The position numbers were made by a program, and so were the translations under genes. This document shows, in pieces, positions 1 through 7,937 of a stretch of 22,991 nt of DNA. This DNA comes from CAYSNP01 sp964432485 (GTDB taxonomy: Bacteria > Bacillota > Clostridia > Christensenellales > DTU072), in NCBI GenBank assembly GCA_964432485.1, contig CAYSNP010000029.1, positions 1 to 22,991 on the forward strand, in the 5' to 3' direction. Position 1 is the stretch's first letter; every line of letters begins with the position of its first letter. Under the pieces are notes generated by a model. That model was not told the origin of the DNA. It did no database searches and saw nothing but the letters and a program-made list of their open reading frames with translations.

Positions 1-175
1 AACAAGATTTAGTACGGTACATTATGTATCGTTCTTCTTTTATGCGGATATCCGCTAGCAGATTGTATGCAGAACTAACAGCATAACAATAAAATACAAG
101 ATTATGAAAAATGTGCGACAATTTAATTTACAATCTACACAAAAACAGCCGATTAAAGAGAAGTAAGAGAAGATA

Positions 176-204
176 TTGCAATCTTAATTGGGTTGTGTTA
201 TACT
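176..204 (+). promoter_or_regulatory. Sigma-A-type promoter of the accessory cluster
   Basis: TTGCAA at 176-181 and TATACT at 199-204 are separated by exactly 17 bases, close to the housekeeping consensus. Transcription would start near 211, about 54 bases before the first gene of the cluster. No coding frame covers this stretch. The remainder of 1-264 holds no recognisable gene, only a short 12-bp palindrome at 44-55. Confidence 0.7.
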
Positions 205-219
205 TAAGATTATGGTAAT

Positions 220-242
220 TTTGTCCAATGGACAAATGTCCA
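220..242 (+). promoter_or_regulatory. Perfect 17-bp palindrome, candidate operator
   Basis: TTTGTCCA (220-227), one central A, then TGGACAAA (229-236) form a perfect inverted repeat. A further half-site TGTCCA follows at 237-242. It lies about 10-30 bases past the predicted transcription start of the cluster promoter and before the ribosome-binding site. That is a typical place for a repressor operator, or for an RNA hairpin affecting translation of the first gene. No regulator gene is visible in the window, so the cognate protein is unknown. Confidence 0.5.
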
Positions 243-264
243 AAAACACAAAGGACGGGGCGGA

Positions 265-858
265 ATGTCAACACAAGTAAGAGATTTGAAGTGCCCAAAT
301 TGCGGTGCGCCGCAGTTGCCTAGCAACAGCAAGTGCCAATTTTGTAAACAGCCCATTATTATAACTACATTTACAAGCGTAATGGATATGCCCGCACCTA
401 TGCTCAATAAATATGTGCGCAGTTATTCAGAGTCGTTAAAAGACGATCCAAGCCAAAGCAAAATCCATTTTTCAATTGGGATATGCTACGTGAAGCTAAA
501 AATCTATGATAAAGCACTTTTGTCATTTGAGCGTGCCTTTGAGGAAAATTTTGACGATTCGGAAGCGTATTTTTATGCAGCAATTTGTGTGTTAGGAGGC
601 AAAAAAGCGTTCCTAGCTTTAAGGCCCGGCATTGATAAGGTTATAGAGTACATTAATGCGGCAAATTCCATTGAACCAAAGGCAATTTATTATTACTTTT
701 TGGCGTATATAAAATATGATTATTTTCATAGAAAATCTTTTTTGATATCACCTGATTATAAGGAAACACTATTGCAGGCTAAGGGAATGGGGCTTTCTCC
801 ATTTGATGTTCAACAACTGTTTGCAGTCCTGAATGTCGAAAAACCCGAATGCTTATAA
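265..858 (+). CDS. Zinc-ribbon protein with TPR-like helical repeats
   Basis: 197 residues, function not recognised. The N-terminus has a zinc-ribbon: Cys10-x2-Cys13 and Cys24-x2-Cys27, with a GAP tripeptide after the first knuckle. From about residue 45 onward the protein looks alpha-helical. The stretch around 65-95 (YVKLKIYDKALLSFERAFEE) reads like a tetratricopeptide repeat, and a second repeat-like stretch follows at about 130-160. There is no signal peptide or membrane segment, so it is probably a cytoplasmic adaptor. The ATG is preceded by AAGGA at 251-255, nine bases away. It is the first gene behind the promoter at 176-204 and lies 55 bases before the next gene. The zinc ribbon and TPR-like region suggest a protein-protein contact role; that is inference. 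Confidence 0.8.
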   Translation: MSTQVRDLKCPNCGAPQLPSNSKCQFCKQPIIITTFTSVMDMPAPMLNKYVRSYSESLKDDPSQSKIHFSIGICYVKLKIYDKALLSFERAFEENFDDSEAYFYAAICVLGGKKAFLALRPGIDKVIEYINAANSIEPKAIYYYFLAYIKYDYFHRKSFLISPDYKETLLQAKGMGLSPFDVQQLFAVLNVEKPECL

Positions 859-913
859 AATACGAATTTGTTTGCCATATGCAAGAAAATCAATAAAAAG
901 GAGCAAAAAAAAC

Positions 914-2023
914 ATGAACGATGACTTATTGCCGCCTATTGACACAAATCAAGCGGACCCGCCGCCTCCCGCCGAGGAGACACCAAAAGTTGAAATACCA
1001 ATCAAACGAAATGAGTATGCAGAAAACAGAATGTTTTTAACTTTCAAGAAAAGAAGTTTTTCCGCGCCCAGTGTCCCCGAAAAAAAGAAGCTGATTAAGG
1101 CTATACTCCTTGGCGTTGTCGCCTTAATTCTACTTATTTGCTTTGGAATAAAGTTAAACGATATTGTCAAAGTTAAAAATACATATAAAGATAATATGGA
1201 AGCCAAATACGGTATTGATTGGGAGGAGGATCATCCTTCGCGTTTGTTCAATAGTATCACCCAAGAAGAATATGAGGATTATATGGAAACCGAATACGGC
1301 AGCAATTGGAGGAAGGATTACTCCTCGTACGTTGCCGATATGCGAACGAATTTAATCCTTTACAGTATAGTTGTCGCCATTGCTTCTTTAATGCTATTGA
1401 TATCTATTAAGCGTGCAATCGGACCAATAATAGCGTACAAAACCGCTCTTGCAAAATACAATAGCGATGTTGCTGAGCAGGACAGAAAGATTGCTTCTCT
1501 TATATCCCAAGAGGAATATGACCGTAGAGTTAAGGTTGCGGCAGAGGAGATATGGGCTAACAGTTTTGACTTTTTAGGAATTGATGAGGACCAAGTCAAT
1601 CAAGTTAACCCCATTTGCGTGTACGGTCAAGAAATAAAAGCAGACTCAATTTTCAAGTTCGATTGTATAGACGGCAAGACCAGAGGCTCTGACCATTCGG
1701 CAACAGTATATCGTTTTTCTGAAAACCAAATATTCATTTACAAAAAAGATTTTTCTATGGTTAATAAGGACGACTATGAAGAAGAGAGCCACGAATACTT
1801 CTTTAAGGATATTGTAACAATGTCCATAAAGCATAAAAGCAGCACGGTTATTGAAACTGTAGTTGATGGATCCAACACTAAAAAAGTGCCCAAAGCAATT
1901 GCAAGCGATTCCTTCCAGCTGATAACTGCCGGAGCAAACAAGGTCTCCTCAACTTTTATCAGTTCGGACGAAACAAGAGGGACAATCAACGGAATGAAAC
2001 AGTATTTAAGGGAAAAGAAGTAA
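914..2023 (+). CDS. Two-TM membrane protein with duplicated external loop
   Basis: 369 residues from the ATG at 914, which has AAAGGAG at 897-903. An in-frame ATG at 833 would overlap the upstream gene and lacks a comparable site, so 914 is preferred. The N-terminus is proline-rich (PPPP near residue 20), then basic. Membrane segments fall at about 63-82 and 147-165, both flanked by Lys/Arg on the outer ends of the pair, which puts both termini in the cytoplasm. The loop between them carries a 19-residue duplication at 91-109 and 120-138, with shared pattern Y-x-D-x-M-E-x-x-Y-G-x-x-W. The C-terminal ~200 residues are soluble: first helical (about 180-220), then probably beta-rich. I do not recognise a named family. 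Context suggests it is a membrane partner of the ATPase and SPFH protein. Confidence 0.8.
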   Translation: MNDDLLPPIDTNQADPPPPAEETPKVEIPIKRNEYAENRMFLTFKKRSFSAPSVPEKKKLIKAILLGVVALILLICFGIKLNDIVKVKNTYKDNMEAKYGIDWEEDHPSRLFNSITQEEYEDYMETEYGSNWRKDYSSYVADMRTNLILYSIVVAIASLMLLISIKRAIGPIIAYKTALAKYNSDVAEQDRKIASLISQEEYDRRVKVAAEEIWANSFDFLGIDEDQVNQVNPICVYGQEIKADSIFKFDCIDGKTRGSDHSATVYRFSENQIFIYKKDFSMVNKDDYEEESHEYFFKDIVTMSIKHKSSTVIETVVDGSNTKKVPKAIASDSFQLITAGANKVSSTFISSDETRGTINGMKQYLREKK

Positions 2024-2187
2024 GCTAACAATCTTGTTGTCTGTAAAGGCTGGTCATAAAAAATAAACAGATTATGTATAAGCATTGCGTATAAGCTGCG
2101 GATTGCTACTTGGCTTTGCTACGGGCAGTTTAGGCTAATATAAAAATCAATGCTGTTATCCAAACTGAGAGGAGGGCTAATTACCCG

Positions 2188-2223
2188 TTGGCGGGATTAT
2201 TTTCAAAATTGGTTATGCTATGA
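2188..2223 (+). CDS. Possible 11-codon leader peptide coupled to the ATPase gene
   Basis: A strong Shine-Dalgarno-like GAGGAGGG at 2169-2176 lies 43 bases from the ATPase ATG, too far to serve it directly. A TTG at 2188, 11 bases after that site, opens an 11-codon frame (MAGLFSKLVML) whose TGA at 2221-2223 overlaps the ATPase ATG as ATGA. The TTG also sits in the loop of a small CCCG/CGGG hairpin (2184-2195). This would explain how the ATPase is translated without its own site, but the spacing is long and the start is not ATG, so the call is weak. The rest of 2024-2219 shows no gene. Confidence 0.3.
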   Translation: MAGLFSKLVML

Positions 2224-4901
2224 AATGGGTTGAACTTCAAAGCAACGAATACTGCGCTTTAACAGGCATAGAGATTCTATCTATTCCTGATTTTAGCATA
2301 TTAATTGACGAAGCTAAAGTAGACAAGCAAAACGATATAGCGTTGTTTTTACAAAAACACAAAAGCGAATATGTAACATTATTTGCCGAAATTTATCAAA
2401 CTTCTAAAAGATTCTTTCATGAACTTGATTTTAAGCAAGACGCAAGCGTGGAGTTTCTATGGTGTGCGGTTCCCGTTGAAAATCAAATTTTTAAAGCGAA
2501 AATTAAGCTGTTTGTTGTTTTGCGCGCTATAGGAAGTTCGCTTCAAGAAACAGAAGCCCGAGTAGCTGCGCTAAGAGACATTTGTGCCGACACCTTTCGA
2601 AAACAGCGATATACATATAAATTGGTAGACAGCGAAGTAATAGCACAATACGAAAACCTTGCAAATAAAAATATAAAAGCCATTGTTAAAGAGGATAAGC
2701 AGGAAAATATCCAAAGCTTGTTTCTTACGCAATGCTATTCTTTTGGCAAATTTCCCAACACGGAAAGCGATTTATCCACTCTTGTGTCAGCGTTGATTGA
2801 TAGCCCAAATTCGGCTGTTTCTTTTCAACTCATCCCAACATTTTACAGTCAAGCAGAATTGGATTATTTGGGTCAAGCAGCAAATGCTCTTGATACGATA
2901 ACTAAAGGGGTGAATCTTAATATGATTGGGAATATAACTAATCCCGTAGCACAAAAGCATTCAGAACTATATTCATATTATATAAATAATCATTCGGTAT
3001 CATACAATTTTAATCTTTTACTCTATGCATCGCAGAGCGAAATGGCTAGGTTGACAGCTAAGGTGTTCGGACAAATAAACGGAAAAACAAAAGAGCGCAT
3101 TATTAACTTGCGTGAAATAAATATAGATAAAAGCGATATAGATATAATAGAAAATGTCTTTGCTCTTCCTTGGGCATATAACGAAGTAATTGCAGAAAAG
3201 CATAAGCGAGCCTATCCGTTGTTTGCAAGCGGAAGTGACGAAGTGCGTCGTATTTCTAATGTTATAACAAATGAGGAAGCAGCGGAGCTTGCACGGTTGC
3301 CAATTGGCAGTAAGGATTTAAGTGCGGGGTTTGATGTAAACTTTGCAAAAAAAGATATTACATCATATAGGAAAAATGTCGTAAATGCAGGCGATATTAT
3401 CGTTGGTACAATAAAAAAATCAAACGGTGCGGATAAAATCGGTTTTTCGCTTGGCGATTTGACAAAACATATGCTGATTGTCGGAACGCCAGGGAGCGGA
3501 AAAACTACATTTTCAATAAGTATGCTTGATAGGCTATGGAAGAATCACGGCATACCCTTTTTAGTCATTGAGCCTGCAAAAAACGAGTATCGGGCATTAA
3601 TTGACCGCATTCCCGATATGCAAATTTTTACGCCCGGTAAAGACGATATATCTCCATATATAGTCAATCCGTTTGTGCCGCCCAAAAATGTAAAACTGCG
3701 GAGCTATAAAACGGTGCTGAATACTGCTTTTGCGGCGGGCGTAACTATGACAACGCCTCTTGATAAAATATTTGAGGAAACAATCAACAATACCTATTCG
3801 GACTTTGGATGGTTAGACAACTATACAACAGATTCGGGTGCGGATATATTCAATATTCAAGATTTTACTAAAAGTTTTAGCGAAACATTCGAGGCTCTCG
3901 GATATGTCGGCGAAGCTCGGAACATTGGGCGCGCAGGCTTAGTTCGGCTTACATCACTAATAAACTTATTTGACAATTATCATTCAATACCCATTGAGGA
4001 CTTATTGAGTAAGCCCACAATTATCGAACTTGCCGCCATTGAAAACAGCGACCAAAAAGCATTATTTATTGCCTTGCTTCTTTTAAACATTTTGTCTTAT
4101 GTAAATGCAAATTACTTGGGCGAAGGGTTTTTGAAAAATATTGTGCTTTTGGAGGAAGCGCACGTTTTGCTTGATTCTAACGATGACAAAAGCGAGGGGG
4201 AAGCAAATCCTGCCGCAATAGCAAAGCGTTTGTTAAAGAGGATGCTTGCAGAAATACGCTCTTACGGTGTGGGTATCGTTATATCCGACCAATCGCCTGA
4301 AAAGGTGACAAGTGATATAATTAAACTTACTAACATAAAGCTTGGCTTTAATTTGGTAGAAAAAACAGATAAAGAAATATTTTCAAACTCTACTAATATG
4401 GCGGCTGTTCAAACAGAACGCCTGACAAGGCTGCGTCCGGGTGAGGCTTTTATTTTTATGAATGGGCTGGACGAACCCGAGGAGATAATTACTGAGGATT
4501 ACAGGGCGCAAAATAAGATACGCATCACAATAAGCGATAGCGAAGTAGCCGAAAAGTCCAATTATTGGCGCAATAAGCAAGACAAGCTCATGCCTTATCC
4601 CGAGTGCCAATATATCAAGTATTGCGACGGTTGTTGCGATATTGAGCGAAGGAGTTTAGGTAATGAGATTGCAAGGCGCATATTCGCCAAGAACTTTAAC
4701 GCTGAAAGCACCGATTTTAATAAACTGAAGGAATGCCTCTTAACTATAGAAACGCAAGCTAATGCTGTGTTAAGGGGAAAGGTTACGCTGACAAGCTCGC
4801 TTTCGGGGTGTATAAAAATGAGCTTTTTGCGACGTATAAAGTATGGAACAAAAATAAAAATAAGTGATGAAACTATTGTTTCAACGCTAAAAAAAATTTA
4901 A
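2220..4901 (+). CDS. HerA/DUF87-like P-loop ATPase, 893 aa
   Basis: Large P-loop NTPase of the HerA/VirB4-like (FtsK-HerA superfamily) type. Walker A is GTPGSGKTT at residues 422-430. Walker B is IVLLEEAH at 641-648, with a double Glu. A following IVISDQSPEKV stretch matches the sensor region of HerA-like motors. The N-terminal ~400 residues are not recognisable and make it far longer than classical HerA (about 500-600). The C-terminal part has a cysteine cluster Cys796-x5-Cys802-x2-Cys805-Cys806 that could bind metal. No transmembrane segment is evident. The likely role is an ATP-driven hexameric motor acting on DNA or protein. The nearest downstream gene starts 13 bases later. It could be a conjugation-type or defence-type motor, but there is no adjacent NurA, relaxase or nuclease to decide. 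Confidence 0.85.
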   Translation: MKWVELQSNEYCALTGIEILSIPDFSILIDEAKVDKQNDIALFLQKHKSEYVTLFAEIYQTSKRFFHELDFKQDASVEFLWCAVPVENQIFKAKIKLFVVLRAIGSSLQETEARVAALRDICADTFRKQRYTYKLVDSEVIAQYENLANKNIKAIVKEDKQENIQSLFLTQCYSFGKFPNTESDLSTLVSALIDSPNSAVSFQLIPTFYSQAELDYLGQAANALDTITKGVNLNMIGNITNPVAQKHSELYSYYINNHSVSYNFNLLLYASQSEMARLTAKVFGQINGKTKERIINLREINIDKSDIDIIENVFALPWAYNEVIAEKHKRAYPLFASGSDEVRRISNVITNEEAAELARLPIGSKDLSAGFDVNFAKKDITSYRKNVVNAGDIIVGTIKKSNGADKIGFSLGDLTKHMLIVGTPGSGKTTFSISMLDRLWKNHGIPFLVIEPAKNEYRALIDRIPDMQIFTPGKDDISPYIVNPFVPPKNVKLRSYKTVLNTAFAAGVTMTTPLDKIFEETINNTYSDFGWLDNYTTDSGADIFNIQDFTKSFSETFEALGYVGEARNIGRAGLVRLTSLINLFDNYHSIPIEDLLSKPTIIELAAIENSDQKALFIALLLLNILSYVNANYLGEGFLKNIVLLEEAHVLLDSNDDKSEGEANPAAIAKRLLKRMLAEIRSYGVGIVISDQSPEKVTSDIIKLTNIKLGFNLVEKTDKEIFSNSTNMAAVQTERLTRLRPGEAFIFMNGLDEPEEIITEDYRAQNKIRITISDSEVAEKSNYWRNKQDKLMPYPECQYIKYCDGCCDIERRSLGNEIARRIFAKNFNAESTDFNKLKECLLTIETQANAVLRGKVTLTSSLSGCIKMSFLRRIKYGTKIKISDETIVSTLKKI

Positions 4902-4914
4902 AAAAGAGGAAATC

Positions 4915-5706
4915 ATGCGCAATTATTCAACAGACATATCTACGGATGTAAATGTAGAAGCAAGTAATGACGCTAGTGCCGTTAATGCATTAAGTGAAAG
5001 TGAAAATTTGGACTGCGAAAATTTGGACTGCGAAAGTTTGGACACTGAAAGTTTAGACGCTGAAAGTTTGGATTGCGAAGATTCTGTCAGCAATAATGAA
5101 ATAATAGAAGAGGGCGACTCCGATTTGTCGACAAATACCATAAACGAAGATTGCGGTTTGGATTGTGAGGATTCTATCGATGACGATGTTTCGACGATAG
5201 AGCCAGAAGATGTACAAATCGACACAAGCGAAACTGAAACAAGCGATGCTAGGCTTGACACCATGTTAGATAATTTTCAAGAAACAAATTGGGATAAATT
5301 GGAACTTGATGAGCAAAAAGAATTGCTGACGAGTCTTGGCGACTGCCTAGCAGATACAACAGGCAATAAAAACCCGCCTGAGATAATATTTAGTGATACA
5401 ATGGAGGATGGGGAATATGGAGCGTTTATCCCTGAAACAAATACGCTTGAAATAAACGAAAATATGCTTGATGATTCTTCGGAAGCAGTGGATACCGTCT
5501 CTCATGAAATGTGGCACGCTTATCAGCAACAATGCGCTTGTGATCCGACAAGCGAAAAAGGTCGTGAATACCAAGATGGTTTTGACAACTATATAAGCCC
5601 GGAATACGATTTTGAGGGTTATGAAAACCAAATGGTAGAAGCCGAAGCGCGAGAATTTGCGCAAGGCATCAAAAATAGATTATCAGGACTTAAAGGAGGC
5701 AAATAA
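4915..5706 (+). CDS. Acidic HExxH metallopeptidase-like protein
   Basis: 263 residues with two parts. Residues 1-110 are very acidic and low-complexity, including five tandem pentapeptides of type E-[NS]-L-D-x at 30-54. The C-terminal ~150 residues hold the zinc-peptidase signature H197-E-M-W-H201 followed by A-Y, and a downstream E-A-E-A-R-E helix (242-247) that could give the third ligand, probably Glu244. The section between reads IPETNTLEIN, typical of a strand before the metal helix. No signal peptide or membrane segment is seen, so it acts in the cytoplasm or is exported by a non-Sec route. An AGAGGA site precedes the ATG. The stop overlaps the next start (TAATG at 5704-5708). It may be a gluzincin-type protease or an effector; substrate unknown. 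Confidence 0.75.
   Translation: MRNYSTDISTDVNVEASNDASAVNALSESENLDCENLDCESLDTESLDAESLDCEDSVSNNEIIEEGDSDLSTNTINEDCGLDCEDSIDDDVSTIEPEDVQIDTSETETSDARLDTMLDNFQETNWDKLELDEQKELLTSLGDCLADTTGNKNPPEIIFSDTMEDGEYGAFIPETNTLEINENMLDDSSEAVDTVSHEMWHAYQQQCACDPTSEKGREYQDGFDNYISPEYDFEGYENQMVEAEAREFAQGIKNRLSGLKGGK
5002..5076 (+). repeat. Five tandem 15-bp units inside the metallopeptidase gene
   Basis: Five consecutive 15-base units begin at 5002, 5017, 5032, 5047 and 5062. The first two are identical (GAAAATTTGGACTGC) and the others differ at a few positions. They encode ENLDC, ENLDC, ESLDT, ESLDA and ESLDC in frame. Unit loss or gain would keep the reading frame, so the number could vary between strains. Confidence 0.9.
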
Positions 5707-6002
5707 TGGAAAAAATTAAAAACTATTTAATAACTGTTCGTAATCAAAAACCCGAAGTGGTGACAAAGCTGACAGAAAAGTTGCAAAACCATACCGACAT
5801 TCGTAACGAGTTAGAAAAATGGATACAAACACAAGCCTATACTCAAGATAATCCTTTAGTTATTGAGGGTTATACGGCGGAAACGATTGCCAAGCTTGCC
5901 CCGTTCATGGATGGCGTAGGAGTTTATAATTTCATGGTCACGCTTAGAGAGCGCCCCGAAAATGCCAAACGCATTATTGCGGAGGGTTTTCCGAGAAAAT
6001 AA
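5706..6002 (+). CDS. Small 98-aa protein coupled to the metallopeptidase
   Basis: 98 residues. Its ATG overlaps the stop of the preceding gene by one base, with AGGAGG just upstream at 5694-5699, so translation is probably coupled. It is soluble, without membrane segments. The N-terminal half is helical and charged. The C-terminal half contains the phrase EGYTAETIAKLAPFMDGVG followed by YNFMVTLRERP, which I recall from small uncharacterised Firmicutes proteins but cannot name. The tight coupling to a putative protease suggests a partner, inhibitor or immunity protein; this is inference from arrangement only. It is followed by a 43-base gap before the SPFH gene. Confidence 0.7.
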   Translation: MEKIKNYLITVRNQKPEVVTKLTEKLQNHTDIRNELEKWIQTQAYTQDNPLVIEGYTAETIAKLAPFMDGVGVYNFMVTLRERPENAKRIIAEGFPRK

Positions 6003-6045
6003 AATGTTGCACAACAACTAAAAAATCGTAAATTGAGGAGGAAGT

Positions 6046-7209
6046 ATGTCATTATTTGATAAGATTAAACAAAAAAACATTAACGAATCGGCTTTCGTTG
6101 GAGGCAAAAAGCATTGGGTTGACGTAATAAAAAATACGGGGCCCGGTGAGCTTTTAATTTGGCGGCAACCCGAGGAAGATTTTAACACACATTCCACACT
6201 TATTGTCATGCCCGGCGAGGAAGCCATTTTTATCAAAGGCGGTAATATTGAGCAAGTTTTCGACAACGGTACATATAAGTTGTCTACCGAAAACTATCCG
6301 TTTATATCACGCCTGAGGAATGCTCTCTCAGGCGGAATAAGCACTTTTAATTGTGTTGTTTACTTTGTGCGAAAAGCTCACAGCATGGAGATTTTATGGG
6401 GGACAGCATCGCCTATTCAGGTGCGTGATAAGTTGCTTGGTATTGCAACAAAACTGCGGGCAAGAGGCGCGTATAAAATTCAGGTTGATAACCCTGCCAT
6501 ATTCCTATCTAAGCTTGTCGGCAACAATATTTCTTTTGAGGGACAGCAAGAAGTACTTGACGATTACTTTGCAAATGAATTTCAAGGAAAGATAAAGGCA
6601 AGCATTACACGTGCCTTAAACGAAACTCAAACAGAATTATTGGGTATTGAAGCAAGGCTTGAGGAGTTTGCAGAGGCAGTCCAGCCTTTTTTGGGCGAAG
6701 CATTAAATGCCTATGGTCTTAAAATTGTAAAATTTTCTATAGCCGCCATTGATATTGACGATGATGAACTGCGGCGTCGCTACGACGAAATTGGCATGGA
6801 TGCTATTGCAAAACTACGCAATGCACAAGCAGATAAAGGCGTTTTTGGCGTTTTGGGTGAGGATTGGGGACGACAACAAGCTGCAAATATACTCGAAACC
6901 CTAGCTTCAAACCCCGGCTCCGGCGGAATGGCGTCTGCGGGAGCAGGACTTGGAATGGGTATGGCGGCAGGTAATGTTTTTGCAGGCATAGCACAGCAAA
7001 TGTTCTCTCCGGTAAACCCTAATCAACCGCAAAATGCACCTGTCACACCTCAGCCCAGTCGCTATGCGCCAAAATCAGCTGCAGATAATCCGCCAAAAGC
7101 TGATGACTCGGTGGCGGCACTGAAAAAATTAAAAGAAATGCTTGACCTTGGCTTGATTGAACAGGCAGAATATGATGCCAAAAAAGCCGAGATTATAAAG
7201 CGAATGTAG
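6046..7209 (+). CDS. SPFH-domain protein with C-terminal SHOCT motif
   Basis: 387 residues resembling bacterial SPFH (stomatin/prohibitin/flotillin/HflK-like) proteins of the virion-core-protein/YdjI type. The SPFH fold covers roughly residues 30-225. A helical stretch follows, then a Gly/Ala/Met-rich segment at about 285-325 and a Pro/Gln-rich linker. The last ~32 residues (AALKKLKEMLDLGLIEQAEY and on) match the SHOCT short C-terminal helical domain often found in membrane-linked oligomeric proteins. There is no N-terminal membrane anchor, so recruitment to the membrane would need a partner such as the two-TM or four-TM neighbour. GAGGAGGAAG precedes the ATG and only eight bases separate it from the next gene. 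SPFH proteins make ring or cage scaffolds; the specific role here is unknown. Confidence 0.85.
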   Translation: MSLFDKIKQKNINESAFVGGKKHWVDVIKNTGPGELLIWRQPEEDFNTHSTLIVMPGEEAIFIKGGNIEQVFDNGTYKLSTENYPFISRLRNALSGGISTFNCVVYFVRKAHSMEILWGTASPIQVRDKLLGIATKLRARGAYKIQVDNPAIFLSKLVGNNISFEGQQEVLDDYFANEFQGKIKASITRALNETQTELLGIEARLEEFAEAVQPFLGEALNAYGLKIVKFSIAAIDIDDDELRRRYDEIGMDAIAKLRNAQADKGVFGVLGEDWGRQQAANILETLASNPGSGGMASAGAGLGMGMAAGNVFAGIAQQMFSPVNPNQPQNAPVTPQPSRYAPKSAADNPPKADDSVAALKKLKEMLDLGLIEQAEYDAKKAEIIKRM

Positions 7210-7217
7210 GAGGTTTT

Positions 7218-7898
7218 ATGAAAAAAACAACGGTATTGAGCATAATTTTAAGTTTGTTATTCCCCGCAATATTTAATACCTGCTTTTTTTTGATAGGAGG
7301 CACAGAGCATACGGCATCGGTATGGATTGCATACGGATTCATTCACCTTGCTTTTTTACTGCTGTTAGCAACACCTTTGTTAACACGCAAAGGGAAAAGT
7401 GCCGTTATTTTTGGATTGTCAATATCTATAATTTCCACAATATATTTTGCGGTTGAATTTGTAATTGGGGTAATTTTTATTTTGGTATCCGCCAAAAACT
7501 ATAAAGCATCCTTGATAGTGCAATTGATTGTATTTGTCGCTTATGCCGCTTTTTTACTCACTCATTTGATTGCAAACGAGCATACTGCCGACGCAGAGGA
7601 AAAAAGGCAAGGTCAAATCGACTTTATCAAATCGGCGGCAAACGAAATAAAATCAGCAATGGCTTTGGTTGCGGACAAACAAGCAAATACTAAATTGCAA
7701 CAGGTCTATGACACGCTTATAACAAGCCCGGTTAAATCAAGTCCCGCAGTCATACAAATAGAGTCGGCAATCCTTATGGGAATAAGCGATATCCGCGAAA
7801 AAATAACTTTGCACGATGATGCACATATTGACTTATGCGCACAGCAAATTCTATCATTGGTAAACGAGCGCAACCAAAAATTAAAATTATATAATTAG
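7218..7898 (+). CDS. Four-TM membrane protein with helical cytoplasmic tail
   Basis: 226 residues. Four hydrophobic segments lie at about 5-27, 35-58, 64-95 and 102-118. A soluble, helical, charged tail of ~105 residues starts at about 120 (EHTADAEEKRQGQ). The ATG follows TAGGAGG at 7208-7214, and the gene starts eight bases after the SPFH stop, so the two are almost certainly co-transcribed. No family recognised. As the last gene of the cluster, and next to an SPFH protein lacking an anchor of its own, it is a natural candidate for the membrane tether. No clear hairpin-plus-T-run terminator follows the stop. Confidence 0.75.
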   Translation: MKKTTVLSIILSLLFPAIFNTCFFLIGGTEHTASVWIAYGFIHLAFLLLLATPLLTRKGKSAVIFGLSISIISTIYFAVEFVIGVIFILVSAKNYKASLIVQLIVFVAYAAFLLTHLIANEHTADAEEKRQGQIDFIKSAANEIKSAMALVADKQANTKLQQVYDTLITSPVKSSPAVIQIESAILMGISDIREKITLHDDAHIDLCAQQILSLVNERNQKLKLYN

Positions 7899-7937
7899 GG
7901 TACCTAGCTTCTTGTTTTACTTGCTTTTATTTGAGCT

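Noticed and set aside
44..55. Perfect 12-bp palindrome GCGGATATCCGC near the window start
   Set aside because: Too short to assign, and it lies well upstream of the promoter at 176-204 with no half-site repeats nearby. Noted only because a similar sequence occurs at 8109-8123.
833..913. Longer in-frame start for the two-TM protein at 833
   Set aside because: It overlaps the upstream gene, lacks a good ribosome-binding site, and AAAGGAG precedes the ATG at 914.
5002..5076. CRISPR array
   Set aside because: The 15-base units are directly tandem with no spacers and encode an in-frame peptide repeat.
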